DNA of 64,000 nt from Aeromicrobium sp. Leaf350 (GCF_916858655.1 NZ_CAKASL010000002.1:892205-956204); one strand, 5' to 3'. Counted from the first letter of the stretch, positions 8,945 to 19,596 are shown. Notes: generated by a model from the sequence alone, not told the origin. Translations and numbers: made by a program.

Positions 8945-10051
8945 TCAGAAGTCGACCTCGGTGACGGTGGAGTCGTCGTCCTCGGTCTCCTCGACCGCGG
9001 CCTCGACACCCACCCCGAGGTGCTCCTTGACCCGGCGCTCGATCTCGACGGCCAGGTCGGGGTTGTCGGCCAGGAACTGGCGGGCGTTCTCCTTGCCCTG
9101 CCCGAGCTGGTCGCCCTCGTAGGTGTACCAGGCGCCGGCCTTGCGGACGATGCCTGCGTCGACACCCACGTCGATCAGCGAGCCCTCGCGGCTGATGCCC
9201 TTGCCGTACATGATGTCGAACTCGGCGACCTTGAACGGTGGTGCGAGCTTGTTCTTGACGACCTTGACCTTGGTGCGGTTTCCGACCATGTCGGTGCCGT
9301 CCTTGAGCGTCTCGATGCGGCGCACGTCGAGACGGACCGAGGCGTAGAACTTCAGCGCCTTGCCGCCCGTCGTGGTTTCGGGCGAGCCGAACATGACGCC
9401 GATCTTCTCGCGCAGCTGGTTGATGAAGATGGCCGTGGTGCCGGAGCCGTTGATGGCACCGGTCATCTTGCGCAGCGCCTGGCTCATGAGGCGGGCCTGG
9501 AGGCCGACGTGGCTGTCGCCCATCTCGCCGTCAATCTCCGCGCGGGGCACGAGGGCCGCCACGGAGTCGATGACGATGATGTCGAGGGCGCCGGAGCGGA
9601 TCAGCATGTCGGCGATCTCGAGCGCCTGCTCACCCGAGTCGGGCTGCGAGACCAGGAGCGCATCGGTGTCGACGCCCAGGTTGCGGGCGTATTCCGGGTC
9701 GAGCGCGTGCTCGGCGTCGATGAAGGCGGCGACTCCGCCGGCCTTCTGTGCGTTGGCCACCGCGTGCAGGGCGACCGTCGTCTTGCCGGAGGACTCCGGG
9801 CCGTAGATCTCGACGACACGACCGCGCGGGAGACCACCGATGCCGAGCGCGATGTCGAGGGCGGTGGCTCCCGTGGGGATGATGTCGATCTTGGTGCGCC
9901 CCCGCTCGCCCAGACGCATGACGGCACCCTTGCCGTGGGCGCGGTCGATCTGGGCGATGGCGTTGTCGATGGCCTTGGCGCGCTCGTCCGACGAGCCGTT
10001 GCCCTCACCGGTCAGTCGGGTGACGGGGGCGGTTGCGGTCCTGGGAGGCAT
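8945..10051 (-). CDS. recA: Recombinase RecA
   Basis: 368 residues from ATG 10051 (379 if the in-frame ATG 10084 is used). RecA forms filaments on ssDNA, drives strand exchange and triggers LexA self-cleavage. Walker A GPESSGKT is at residues 84-91, and the [22 protein letters not shown]-binding segment is intact. The Asp/Glu-rich C-terminus (EETEDDD) is typical. The N-terminal 20 residues before the conserved core are poorly conserved and do not settle the start: 10051 has only a weak ribosome site, while 10084 lies 5 nt after a -10 hexamer and could be a leaderless start. Two promoters lie upstream, one with a LexA box and one RecA-NDp-like. Confidence 0.97.
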   Translation of the reverse strand: MPPRTATAPVTRLTGEGNGSSDERAKAIDNAIAQIDRAHGKGAVMRLGERGRTKIDIIPTGATALDIALGIGGLPRGRVVEIYGPESSGKTTVALHAVANAQKAGGVAAFIDAEHALDPEYARNLGVDTDALLVSQPDSGEQALEIADMLIRSGALDIIVIDSVAALVPRAEIDGEMGDSHVGLQARLMSQALRKMTGAINGSGTTAIFINQLREKIGVMFGSPETTTGGKALKFYASVRLDVRRIETLKDGTDMVGNRTKVKVVKNKLAPPFKVAEFDIMYGKGISREGSLIDVGVDAGIVRKAGAWYTYEGDQLGQGKENARQFLADNPDLAVEIERRVKEHLGVGVEAAVEETEDDDSTVTEVDF

Positions 10052-10089
10052 GGGTTGTCCGTTCTGTCGTGGGTGGCGCGGCATCTACG

Positions 10090-10112
10090 ACGCTAGGAGA
10101 GACCACGGACAT
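10090..10112 (-). promoter_or_regulatory. RecA-NDp-type (ClgR-dependent) recA promoter
   Basis: On the minus strand ATGTCCGTG, 8 nt, then TAGCGT. This matches the published LexA-independent consensus TTGTCRGTG-N8-TAnnnT at all but two positions. In mycobacteria this promoter class is activated by ClgR, whose gene lies about 1.5 kb upstream. The hexamer ends 5 nt before ATG 10084. Confidence 0.7.
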
Positions 10113-10171
10113 TTTGTGGGCCTCATCGACCCGTCTGTGGACAACACTCTCGGTGCGTCTACCTGGGGACG

Positions 10172-10200
10172 ACAGTACGGGAACAGGTGTTCGAAGACGT
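10172..10200 (-). promoter_or_regulatory. LexA/SOS box within recA promoter
   Basis: The minus strand carries CGAACACCTGTTCC (10181-10194), close to the Gram-positive SOS consensus CGAAC-N4-GTTCG, flanked by ACGTCT (-35 position) and TACTGT (-10 position). The same 29-bp layout is found upstream of the DUF222 gene at 63295-63323. Confidence 0.8.
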
Positions 10201-10232
10201 GCATGCGGCGCGCGACACGCCGGCGTGTCGCG

Positions 10233-10427
10233 TCAGCGGTCGCTGGGTGGCAGCTGCAGGCGCGAGTGCACGGCGCGCCAGACCTGCTTGGGCGCGACCC
10301 CGGCGTCGAGCGCCTCGGTGGGCGTGCGGTGGTCGAGGTCGCCGATGACCTGGGTGTCGGCCCAGACGCGGGCGTAGGACTCCCCCAGGTGCAGGTCCAT
10401 CCGCTCCCAGAACTCGCTGTGTCGCAC
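10233..10427 (-). CDS. DUF3046 family protein
   Basis: 64 residues beginning MRHSEFWERM, the hallmark of DUF3046, a short actinobacterial protein almost always encoded just upstream of recA. Function is unknown. It is on the same strand as recA; the recA promoters lie in the 180-bp gap between them, so recA can be expressed independently. Confidence 0.85.
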   Translation of the reverse strand: MRHSEFWERMDLHLGESYARVWADTQVIGDLDHRTPTEALDAGVAPKQVWRAVHSRLQLPPSDR

Positions 10428-10502
10428 CCCGTCAGCATGACATGTGCGGCGAAGCCGGTCGCCGCAGTACAGGTCGCGCCGCGTCCGCGAAGAGCGATGC
10501 GT

Positions 10503-10874
10503 TCACGCAGTGACGGCACCTGCGACGACGCCCATTGCGAGCGGAAGCAGAATCACCAGCCGAGCCGCAGGCCGGTCGTGCGCTCGCCCCCATTCGATGA
10601 CGGCCGCAGAGACGATGCCGAAGGCACTGGCGTACGTGAGGACATCGGTGCCGTCGACGGCTAACCATCCATGGAGAACAGTGCTCACCAGGACCGCAGG
10701 CCCGGCGAACATCAGCACACCGGTCACGGTGTCGCCTGTCGTGATGACGGTGCTCACGTCGCTCGATCGCGAGCGCACGGCGCGCGCCACCTGGACGCAC
10801 AGGACGGCAACCACCACGACTTGCAGGGCAGTCGCGACGACGAAGGAAGCACGGAAGAACTGTTCAAGCACGTG
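10503..10874 (-). CDS. Small integral membrane protein, possible partner of the secreted protein upstream
   Basis: 123 residues from GTG 10874, chosen because GGGAGG lies 7 nt upstream. Hydrophobicity suggests four membrane helices (about 9-30, 50-70, 80-95 and 105-122) with short loops. No family recognised. Its start lies 11 bp after the stop of a secreted cysteine-pair protein, so the two form an operon. Base composition is visibly less GC-rich than the flanking core genes, suggesting acquisition. An immunity or export role for the upstream product is speculation. Confidence 0.6.
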   Translation of the reverse strand, partial: HVLEQFFRASFVVATALQVVVVAVLCVQVARAVRSRSSDVSTVITTGDTVTGVLMFAGPAVLVSTVLHGWLAVDGTDVLTYASAFGIVSAAVIEWGRAHDRPAARLVILLPLAMGVVAGAVTA

Positions 10875-10885
10875 ACTCACCTCCC

Positions 10886-11401
10886 TCAGCCGCACTTCGA
10901 GGCAACGGCGCTCAGGCCACTCACTTCGCCGAAGATCGCGATGAGCAGCTTCAACCGCTCCTGTCGATTTCCGGCTTCGACGATGAGCTTCGCGCCCTTC
11001 GCGACGCCGCCGAACTTGGATGCCTTGGTGATGAGGAGCGCGTTCCCGGCGATGAAGACTCCGACAGCAGCGACGCACTTGGCGATCTTCCAAGCTTTGC
11101 CGATCCCACTCCTCGGGGCCACGGACATGTGGTCGGGGGTCGACGACCGTGACTGACCGCTTTCCGGCAGGTCGATGACTTCCAAAAGATCAGCTTGCGC
11201 TAGGTCGTTGTCGGGGTACATCGCCGCGACAACACTCTCGATGCTCGATCCCTGTGGAAGCGCCAGCAGTCGTTCTTCCAATCCCGGATCGACGACGCCG
11301 GGGTTCGGATCAACGACGGCCGACGCACTTGGCATAGAGCCGGTGCCGAGAAGTGCGACCGCGATCATTCCCGCGAGCAGCGTTCGCTTCGTGGCTCTCA
11401 T
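10886..11401 (-). CDS. Secreted protein with hydrophobic two-cysteine C-terminal domain
   Basis: 171 residues from ATG 11401. A clear signal peptide (MRATKRTLLAGMIAVALLG, cleavage expected after SASA, about 27) precedes a proline/acid-rich propeptide-like stretch (28-95). A cationic, helix-prone domain (about 98-171) starts with GIGKAWKIAKC and ends SKCG. Its two cysteines bracket about 60 residues of Ala/Gly/Val/Lys-rich sequence, reminiscent of pore-forming bacteriocins, but no known family was recognised. Co-directional with the small membrane protein; the pair interrupts the usual clgR-DUF3046-recA order. Confidence 0.65.
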   Translation of the reverse strand: MRATKRTLLAGMIAVALLGTGSMPSASAVVDPNPGVVDPGLEERLLALPQGSSIESVVAAMYPDNDLAQADLLEVIDLPESGQSRSSTPDHMSVAPRSGIGKAWKIAKCVAAVGVFIAGNALLITKASKFGGVAKGAKLIVEAGNRQERLKLLIAIFGEVSGLSAVASKCG

Positions 11402-11544
11402 GAGATCTCCGATGAACCAGCCCCACCCAGACACTCCGGATGGTTGCCCGGACGTCAGCCCGGGCCTGCTCCTGCGTTCGACGCTAGGTCGGCAGCATCG
11501 CACTCAGCAAGGTCGAGATCGGGCCAACCGCGCCCGGGTCTTGG

Positions 11545-11862
11545 TCAGGCGGCGGAGGCGCGGACGCCGTCGCCCGCGATGGACGACACGCTGGCCAGCG
11601 GCGCGAGCGCCACCTCCTGCGAGGCGACCTCGTGCAGCTCCATCTGGTCGGCGACGTCGCGCAGCACCGAGGACAGGGGCACCTCGAGCGCGTCAGCCAG
11701 GGCGGCCAGCAGCTCGGAGCTGGGCTCCTTCTGGCCGCGCTCGATCTCGGAGATGTAACCCAGGCTGACCCGGGCACGACCGGAGAGGGCTCGCAGGGTC
11801 AGGCCCTGCTCCGCGCGGTGCGCACGGAGGACCTCGCCGACGAGCTGTCGCATCGTGGCCAT
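11545..11862 (-). CDS. clgR: Transcriptional regulator ClgR (XRE family)
   Basis: 105 residues from ATG 11862 (GGAGG 8 nt upstream; longer in-frame starts are unsupported). An XRE helix-turn-helix with LTLRALSGRARVSLGYISEI and ERGQKEPSSELL closely follows ClgR, the actinobacterial activator of clp protease genes and of recA through RecA-NDp promoters. The C-terminus ends in Ala-Ala, as in ClgR proteins degraded by ClpP. Context pgsA-cinA-clgR-recA is the conserved order. The RecA-NDp-like site upstream of recA is a likely target. Confidence 0.85.
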   Translation of the reverse strand: MATMRQLVGEVLRAHRAEQGLTLRALSGRARVSLGYISEIERGQKEPSSELLAALADALEVPLSSVLRDVADQMELHEVASQEVALAPLASVSSIAGDGVRASAA

Positions 11863-11956
11863 CGCCGCACCTCCACTGGATCTTCGGACTGCTCCACCGT
11901 ACCGACATCGCTGCGGTGGTACCGAGGACAACGCCGGACGACCCGAAGTTCTTCCG

Positions 11957-12436
11957 TCAACTGTCTGCCGATGTCGTCAGCCTAGCGACCGCCTGCGACA
12001 GCAAGGCGTCCACGGTGCCACGACGGATGGCCGCCCGGTCACCGACGAGGTCGAGGACCCAGTCCGTCGTGCCGTCGGCCATGGCCGTCGCGACGTGCAC
12101 GCGACCGACCGGCTTGCCCTCGGACGGGTCGGGGCCGGCGTTGCCCGTGGTGGCCAGACCGACGTCCGCCCCGAGTCGCGAGCGCACGCCCTCGGCCATG
12201 GCCCGCGCCACGCGCGCGTCGACCGTGCCCACGGCGTCGATCAGGTCCTGAGGCACCCCGAGGACCGCGCGCTTGACGTCCGCGGCGTACGCGACGACAC
12301 CGCCGCGCACGACCAGCGACGCGCCGGGGACGGACACGAGCTCGCTGCAGACCGCCCCGCCCGTCAGCGACTCGGCGGTCGCCACGGTGAGACCTCGCGC
12401 CGTGAGCAGCGCGACGAGCTCGGGCGCGCCGCTCAC
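11957..12436 (-). CDS. cinA: CinA C-terminal family protein (NMN deamidase-type)
   Basis: 159 residues. Single CinA C-terminal (PncC) domain: TVATAESLTGGAVCSELVSVPGAS and the later LATTGNAGPDPSEGKPVGRVH are diagnostic. PncC hydrolyses nicotinamide mononucleotide to the acid form, recycling NAD by-products. The N-terminal MoCF domain of full-length CinA is absent, as is usual in actinobacteria. GTG start 4 bp after pgsA, so it is co-transcribed and probably translationally coupled. Confidence 0.9.
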   Translation of the reverse strand: MSGAPELVALLTARGLTVATAESLTGGAVCSELVSVPGASLVVRGGVVAYAADVKRAVLGVPQDLIDAVGTVDARVARAMAEGVRSRLGADVGLATTGNAGPDPSEGKPVGRVHVATAMADGTTDWVLDLVGDRAAIRRGTVDALLSQAVARLTTSADS

Positions 12437-12440
12437 GGGA

Positions 12441-13070
12441 TCAGGCGTCCTGGCTCGCGAGCCAGTCGGCGCGCAGCTTGCGCGCGTCGATCACGTACTG
12501 CACGCCCGTGACCATCGTGATGACGAAGGCGACGGCGAGGAACACGTGGGCGACCCAGGTGGTGACGTCGCTGGCCGTGGTGTCCCACAGCTCCAGCGGC
12601 AGCGAGTACAGGGCCAGCGCGCCGGCCTGCACCGTCGTCTTGATGCGCCCGCCCTGGCTGGCCGGCATCACGCCGTACTTCGCGATGAACAGGCGCATCA
12701 CGGTGATGCCCCACTCGCGGATCAGCGTCAGGATCGCGACGACCCAGAACAGCCAGTGGTCGAAGATGATCGCCAGACCGATGAAGGCCATCCCCGTGAG
12801 CGCCTTGTCGGCGATCGGGTCGGCGAGCTTGCCGAAGTCGGTGACGAGGCCGCGGCTGCGCGCAAGGTCGCCGTCGATCCGGTCGGTGATCATGAGCAGC
12901 GAGAACGCCACGAACGACCACACCCGGGTCTCGATGTCGCTGCCGCCGTCGACGAGCAGCAGCCACCCGTACAGCGGGACACCGGCGATGCGCAGGACGG
13001 TCAGGGCGTTCGCGATGTTGAGGTTGCTCGGGGGCGTGGTGCTGTCGGGGCCGGACGTCGGCTCAGGCAT
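12441..13070 (-). CDS. pgsA: CDP-diacylglycerol--glycerol-3-phosphate 3-phosphatidyltransferase
   Basis: 209 residues. CDP-alcohol phosphatidyltransferase with the full motif D-G-x2-A-R-x8-G-x3-D-x3-D (DRIDGDLARS followed by GKLADPIADK). Four to six membrane helices. It makes phosphatidylglycerophosphate, precursor of phosphatidylglycerol and, with the cardiolipin synthase at 36466-37704, of cardiolipin. Position between ftsK and cinA is typical. The exact CDP-alcohol acceptor is inferred from context. Confidence 0.9.
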   Translation of the reverse strand: MPEPTSGPDSTTPPSNLNIANALTVLRIAGVPLYGWLLLVDGGSDIETRVWSFVAFSLLMITDRIDGDLARSRGLVTDFGKLADPIADKALTGMAFIGLAIIFDHWLFWVVAILTLIREWGITVMRLFIAKYGVMPASQGGRIKTTVQAGALALYSLPLELWDTTASDVTTWVAHVFLAVAFVITMVTGVQYVIDARKLRADWLASQDA

Positions 13071-13099
13071 GAAGGCCTCTCAGGCGGGGGCTGGACGCC

Positions 13100-13537
13100 T
13101 CAGTATGCGGCAGGGCCGCGGCGACGCGCCAACTCGGCGATCGCCTGGTCGGGTCCGACCGTCGTCGCGAAGCCCACGGGCGTCGAGTAGACCTTGCGGC
13201 CGTCGAGGCTGATGACCTTGACCCGGGCGTCGTCGCGGATGCCGTAGCGGGGCTCCACGCGGATCTCGCCCATCTCGTCCCAGAGCAGGCCGATCCAGCC
13301 GTCGTCGGTCTGCAGGCGCACGCCGTGGTCGTCGGCGACGAACAGGGGTGTGCGCGCGTCGACGGTGCCCCGCAGGAGCACGAAGGCGAGCAGTGCGAGG
13401 ACGCCCGTGCCGATCCAGAGGTACGGCTCCGGACGGGCGTAGGCGACGTAGCCCAGCCCCGCGGCCACGAGGAGGCACAGGGTCGCCACTCCGGCGTACA
13501 GGCCGACGCGTCGGTGGATCTCGAAGGGCTCGTTCAT
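13100..13537 (-). CDS. Membrane protein with PH-like cytoplasmic domain, unknown function
   Basis: 145 residues from ATG 13537, 10 bp after the ftsK stop. Two membrane helices (about 15-60) are followed by a beta-rich region (VRLQTDDGWIGLLWDEMGEI) that looks like a bacterial PH-type domain, ending ELARRRGPAAY. Co-directional with ftsK and pgsA, so part of the same transcript. Function unknown. Confidence 0.7.
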   Translation of the reverse strand: MNEPFEIHRRVGLYAGVATLCLLVAAGLGYVAYARPEPYLWIGTGVLALLAFVLLRGTVDARTPLFVADDHGVRLQTDDGWIGLLWDEMGEIRVEPRYGIRDDARVKVISLDGRKVYSTPVGFATTVGPDQAIAELARRRGPAAY

Positions 13538-13547
13538 GCGCGCGCGC

Positions 13548-16034
13548 TCACTCCGCACCGATGGTGGCGAGCACCTGGTCGAGCTCCTCCGGCTTGATGA
13601 GCACGTCGCGGGCCTTCGAGCCCTCGCTCGGGCCCACGATGCCGCGGCTCTCCATGATGTCCATCAACCGGCCGGCCTTCGCGAAGCCGACGCGCAGCTT
13701 GCGCTGCAGCATCGAGGTCGAGCCGAACTGCGTGTTCACGACGAGCTCGACGGCCTGCATCACGAGGTCGAGGTCGTCACCGATGTCGTCGTCCAGCTCG
13801 CGCTTGCTCTGCTGCGCGACCGTCACGTCCTCGCGGTACGAGGGCTCGAGCTGCGTCTTGCAGTGCTCGACGACGGACACGATCTCGGCCTCGGTGATCC
13901 AGGCGCCCTGCATGCGCATCGCCTTGCTGTGACCCATCGGCAGGAACAGCCCGTCGCCCTGGCCCACGAGCTTCTCGGCACCGGGCTGGTCGAGGATGAC
14001 CCGGCTGTCGGCCAGCGAGCTCGTGGCGAACGCGAGACGGCTGGGCACGTTGGCCTTGATGAGGCCGGTGACCACGTCGACCGACGGCCGCTGCGTCGCG
14101 AGCACCAGGTGGATGCCGGCGGCACGGGCGAGCTGCGTGATGCGGACGATCGAGTCCTCGACGTCGCGCGGGGCGACCATCATCAGGTCCGCGAGCTCGT
14201 CGACCACGACGAGCAGGTACGGGTACGGCGCCAGCACGCGCTCGCTGCCCGGCAGCGGCTTGACCGCACCCGAGCGGACGGCCTTGTTGAAGTCGTCGAC
14301 GTGGCGGAACCCGTAGGCGGACAGGTCGTCGTAGCGCAGGTCCATCTCGCGCACGACCCACTGCAGCGCCTCGGCGGCCTTCTTCGGGTTGGTGATGATC
14401 GGCGTGATGAGGTGCGGGATGCCCTCGTACGCCGTCAGCTCGACCCGCTTCGGGTCGACCAGGATCATGCGGACCTCGTCGGGCGTCGTGCGCATGAGGA
14501 TCGAGGAGATCATCGAGTTCACGAAGCTGGACTTGCCCGAGCCGGTCGCGCCGGCGACCAGGAGGTGCGGCATCTTGGCGAGGTTCGCCACGACGTAGCC
14601 GCCCTCGACGTCCTTGCCGAGACCCACGACCATCGGGTGGTGGTCGCCCCGCGCCTTCGCGGAGCGCAGGACGTCGCCGAGGCTGACCATCTCCTTGTCG
14701 GCGTTCGGGATCTCGACGCCGATCGCGGACTTGCCCGGGATCGGGCTGAGGATGCGGACCTCGTTGGAGGCGACGGCGTAGGCGATGTTCTTGCTCAGCG
14801 CCGTGACCTTCTCGACCTTGACGGCCGGCCCGAGCTCGACCTCGTAGCGCGTGACGGTCGGGCCACGGGTGTATCCCGTGACGGTGGCATCGATCTTGAA
14901 CTGCTCGAGCACCTCGGTGAGGCGGCCCACGACGTCGTCGGAGGCCTTGCTGCGGGCCTTGTGGGGCGTTCCCTCGCGCAGCACGGTGCTGTCGGGCAGG
15001 GAGTAGACGATGTCGCCCGCGAGCTCGAGCTGCTCGGCGCGCGCCGGCAGGGGCTCCATGGGCGGCACCTCGACGGGCTCGTCGTCCACGACGTCCTCGA
15101 CCGGCTCGGGCCGCGGACGACGCGAGCCCTTGGGCGCGGCCGGCTCGTCCGTGAGCTCGGGGTCCGGGACGATCGGGTCCTCGTACGGCTCGTCCTCGGG
15201 CACGATCGTGCGCGGGTGACGCCGCGGCTCCGTGGCCTCGGTCTCGGCCTCCGGGTCGGTCTTGCGGCCCAGCACGCGGTCGCGTGCCGCTTGGAAGCGG
15301 GCAGGGACGGCGTGGACGGGGGTGTTGCTGAGGATCAGGATCCCGAACGCGACGACGAGCACCAGGAGGGGTGCGACGACGAAGGGCGTCTTCAGCAGGT
15401 CGACCGGCACGGCCGAGAAGAGGTAGCCGATCGCGCCGCCGGCGTCGCGCACGGCAGCCATGTCGTTCGGCCGCGGGACGCCGTTCGCGAGGTGCACGAG
15501 TCCGAGCACGCCACCGACGACCGCGGTCCAGGCGATGAGCTGGCGGCCGGCGGGGCCCTGGGCCTCCGGGTGGCGCAGCGTGCGCCAGGCGATCACGCCG
15601 AACAGGATCGGGACCGCGCCGGCGAGCACGCCGACGCTGCCCTCGCAGATCTGGCGGACGCCACGGCCCACGGGGCCAGGGATCTGCCACCAGGTGGAGG
15701 CAGCCGCGACGATCGCGACGCCCAGCACGGCGAGGCCGACGCCGTCGCGCCGCAGCGCGGGGTCGAGGTCGCGCGCGCTGCTGCCGATCGAGCGCGCGAT
15801 CGCGCCGACGGCCGTGGCGATGCCGAGCCAGATCGCCCGGAGCATCCGACCGATCCCGCTCACGAGCGCGGCGAGGCCGCCTCCGGAGGCACCACCGGAA
15901 GACCCGCCCGACTTCTTCGGGGCGGGTCGTCGGTTGGCAGGTTTGCGGGCCGGGCTCCGACCGCCGTTCGCACGGCTGCGGGCCTGGGATCCGGACGGCC
16001 GCTTGCGCGGCGGGGAAGACGTGCGGGTCGCCAT
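13548..16034 (-). CDS. ftsK: DNA translocase FtsK/SpoIIIE
   Basis: 828 residues. Chromosome-segregation motor anchored at the division septum. A basic, Ser/Pro-rich N-terminus is followed by four membrane helices (about 90-240), an acidic linker, the alpha/beta motor (Walker A GATGSGKS at about 500, Walker B LLVVVDELADLM), and a C-terminal gamma winged-helix domain that reads KOPS-like sequences. TAGGCT lies exactly 6 nt before the ATG, predicting a leaderless mRNA. Heads the ftsK-pgsA-cinA-clgR group. Confidence 0.95.
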   Translation of the reverse strand: MATRTSSPPRKRPSGSQARSRANGGRSPARKPANRRPAPKKSGGSSGGASGGGLAALVSGIGRMLRAIWLGIATAVGAIARSIGSSARDLDPALRRDGVGLAVLGVAIVAAASTWWQIPGPVGRGVRQICEGSVGVLAGAVPILFGVIAWRTLRHPEAQGPAGRQLIAWTAVVGGVLGLVHLANGVPRPNDMAAVRDAGGAIGYLFSAVPVDLLKTPFVVAPLLVLVVAFGILILSNTPVHAVPARFQAARDRVLGRKTDPEAETEATEPRRHPRTIVPEDEPYEDPIVPDPELTDEPAAPKGSRRPRPEPVEDVVDDEPVEVPPMEPLPARAEQLELAGDIVYSLPDSTVLREGTPHKARSKASDDVVGRLTEVLEQFKIDATVTGYTRGPTVTRYEVELGPAVKVEKVTALSKNIAYAVASNEVRILSPIPGKSAIGVEIPNADKEMVSLGDVLRSAKARGDHHPMVVGLGKDVEGGYVVANLAKMPHLLVAGATGSGKSSFVNSMISSILMRTTPDEVRMILVDPKRVELTAYEGIPHLITPIITNPKKAAEALQWVVREMDLRYDDLSAYGFRHVDDFNKAVRSGAVKPLPGSERVLAPYPYLLVVVDELADLMMVAPRDVEDSIVRITQLARAAGIHLVLATQRPSVDVVTGLIKANVPSRLAFATSSLADSRVILDQPGAEKLVGQGDGLFLPMGHSKAMRMQGAWITEAEIVSVVEHCKTQLEPSYREDVTVAQQSKRELDDDIGDDLDLVMQAVELVVNTQFGSTSMLQRKLRVGFAKAGRLMDIMESRGIVGPSEGSKARDVLIKPEELDQVLATIGAE

Positions 16035-16040
16035 GTTCCT

Positions 16041-16046
16041 AGCCTA
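16041..16046 (-). promoter_or_regulatory. -10 element TAGGCT of ftsK
   Basis: TAGGCT (minus strand) followed by 6 nt and ATG 16034; predicted leaderless transcript. Confidence 0.55.
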
Positions 16047-16116
16047 AAGGAGAACTCGAGACTTTCTCAGGATTGAGCCCCCGAACCCCCGCGTGGCGTC
16101 CGCCAGCACATCCGGG

Positions 16117-16842
16117 TCAGCCGTGGGCGGCGCGGTGCTCGCCGTCGTCGGCGGTGATCCACCCGGAGCGCGACCGGGCGCGCGCCAGCACGAGGCCGAC
16201 GAGGCGCTGGTCGGGCGCCCCCGGGGGCACGAGGGGCGACGTGACGACGTCGGCGCCGCTGAGCTGCATCTGGTCGTGGGCGGATCCGGAGGTCAGCACG
16301 TAGGAGCTGACGACGACCCGCTTGCCGTACGCACGGGCCACGTCGATCGCGTCACCGAGGTCGGCGTCGAGCCCGCCGAGGGTGCCGACGTGCACCCGGC
16401 CGCCCCACACGGCGCTGAGCAGACGGGCCGCCTTGCTGACGTCCTCGAGCGCGGCCTCGTCGGTCACGGCGTCCGCGGCCAGGACGATCGTGTCCTCGGG
16501 CCGGGCGCCCGCCTCCATGAGGCGCTGCACACCGATCTCGGCCAGGACCCAGTCCGGTCCGATCGGCGCGGTGACCGACACCGACGGGTCGAGCCGGGCC
16601 GCCGCCACCATCGCGCGCAGCGGCAGCGGGTCGCGCGTCAGCAGGAGCGGCACGATCGCCCGCGGTCCGGCCGTGGTGCGGACGACCTCGGCCAGCGCGG
16701 GCGACTGCTGGTCGACGTAGCCGTCGGCCACGTCGAGTCCGTGCGCCTCACGCCGCACCGCGTTGATCAGCCGGGACACGTTCGCGCGCCCCTCGGCGCT
16801 GTGAGTCCCGGCCGAGCCGACGATCAGCACGCGACTCACCAC
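16117..16842 (-). CDS. CbiX/sirohydrochlorin-chelatase-like protein with altered active site
   Basis: 241 residues in two similar halves of the CbiX fold (first opens VLIVGSAGTHSAEGRANVSR, then DGYVDQQSPALAEVV). CbiX/SirB enzymes insert Co or Fe into sirohydrochlorin using two conserved histidines. Here the first (normally VxHGSRD) is displaced to GTHS, and the second (normally in a LLxxGxH segment) is replaced within LLLTRDPLPLRAMV. So chelatase activity is doubtful, although the fold is clear. No other tetrapyrrole gene is nearby. GGGGGAG lies upstream of the GTG start. Confidence 0.7.
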   Translation of the reverse strand: MVSRVLIVGSAGTHSAEGRANVSRLINAVRREAHGLDVADGYVDQQSPALAEVVRTTAGPRAIVPLLLTRDPLPLRAMVAAARLDPSVSVTAPIGPDWVLAEIGVQRLMEAGARPEDTIVLAADAVTDEAALEDVSKAARLLSAVWGGRVHVGTLGGLDADLGDAIDVARAYGKRVVVSSYVLTSGSAHDQMQLSGADVVTSPLVPPGAPDQRLVGLVLARARSRSGWITADDGEHRAAHG

Positions 16843-16973
16843 GTCCGCTCCCCCGTCCGCGCGGGCGATGCGGCTCCCCCGAGTCGTCGCACCCTGCTGC
16901 CCGCGTCCACCGGTTCAGCGTGCGGGCGGCGTGTTTCGCTCCCGTTTCCCGACGAGGTCGAGGTCGTGACAAT

Positions 16974-17002
16974 CGCCACCCCGGGCGTGAACCGAGGTGG
17001 CG
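16974..17002 (-). terminator. Hairpin downstream of rnj
   Basis: CGCCACC (16974-16980) and GGTGGCG (16996-17002) form a 7-bp stem 6 bp past the rnj stop; no U-tract. Confidence 0.4.
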
Positions 17003-17008
17003 GACGAC

Positions 17009-18684
<1,676 letters not shown>

Positions 18685-18688
<4 letters not shown>

Positions 18689-19590
18689 GTAGTGGCTTTC
18701 TGGATAGCGGCGCGGATGTTCGCGACCTGCTCGTCGGTGGCCTGCGACAACGGCAGACGCACCCGGGGTGAATCGATGAGGCCCAGCTCGTGGACCGCGA
18801 CCTTGGCCGCGATGGCGCCCTGGGTCTGACCCATGAGCGCGGCGACGAGGCCGATGAGGTCGCGGTCGATGCGACGGGCGGTGGCCAGGTCACCGGCGTC
18901 GACCGCCTCGACCATGGCCTTGTAGTGCGATCCGGCGACGTGACCCACCACGCTGACGACACCGGCGGCTCCGACGGCCAGCCAGCCCAGGTTGAGCACG
19001 TCGTCGCCGGAGTAGAGGGCGAGGTCGGTGTTCTCCATGATCCAGGCGCCGCGGTGCAGGTCGCCCACGGCGTCCTTCACCGCGACGACCGTCGGGCGGT
19101 CGTTCATCGCGAGGTAGGTCTCGCGCGCCAGCTCGGTGCCGGTGCGGCCCGGGATGTCGTACAGCATGACCGGCACGTCACCGCCGGCCGCCACCACGGC
19201 GTCGACGTGGCCGATGATGCCCGCCTGCGGCGGCTTGGAGTAGTACGGCGTGACGAGCAGGAGCCCGTGCGCGCCGATCGACGCCGCCGCCTCGGCGAGC
19301 TCGACGGAGTGACGCGTGTCGTTGGTGCCGACACCGGCCACGATCGTGGCGCGGTCGCCGACGGCCTCGAGCACGGCGGCCAGGAGCCGGCCGTCCTCGG
19401 CGCCGGTCGTGGTGGGCGACTCGCCTGTGGTGCCGGAGACGACGAGACCGTCGTTGCCCGCGTCGACCAGGTGGCTGGCGAGCTTCTGCGCGCCGTCGAG
19501 GTCGAGGGCGCCGTCCTTCGTGAACGGCGTGACCATCGCGGTGAGCACACGCCCGAAGGGCGCACCGGTCGAGGCGAGCGGAGACGTCAT
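18685..19590 (-). CDS. dapA: 4-hydroxy-tetrahydrodipicolinate synthase
   Basis: 301 residues. Class I aldolase-type enzyme condensing pyruvate with aspartate semialdehyde, first step of the diaminopimelate/lysine branch. The Schiff-base lysine sits in VVAVKDAVGD, and the tyrosine of the catalytic triad in VMLYDIPGRTG. Works with dapB at 23876. TAACCT exactly 6 nt before the ATG predicts a leaderless mRNA. Confidence 0.95.
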
Positions 19591-19596
19591 GACTCG

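Noticed and set aside
13536..16076. Antisense ORF of 846 codons opposite ftsK
   Set aside because: Shadow frame of ftsK; composition is Arg/Asp/Val/Gly repeats without domains.
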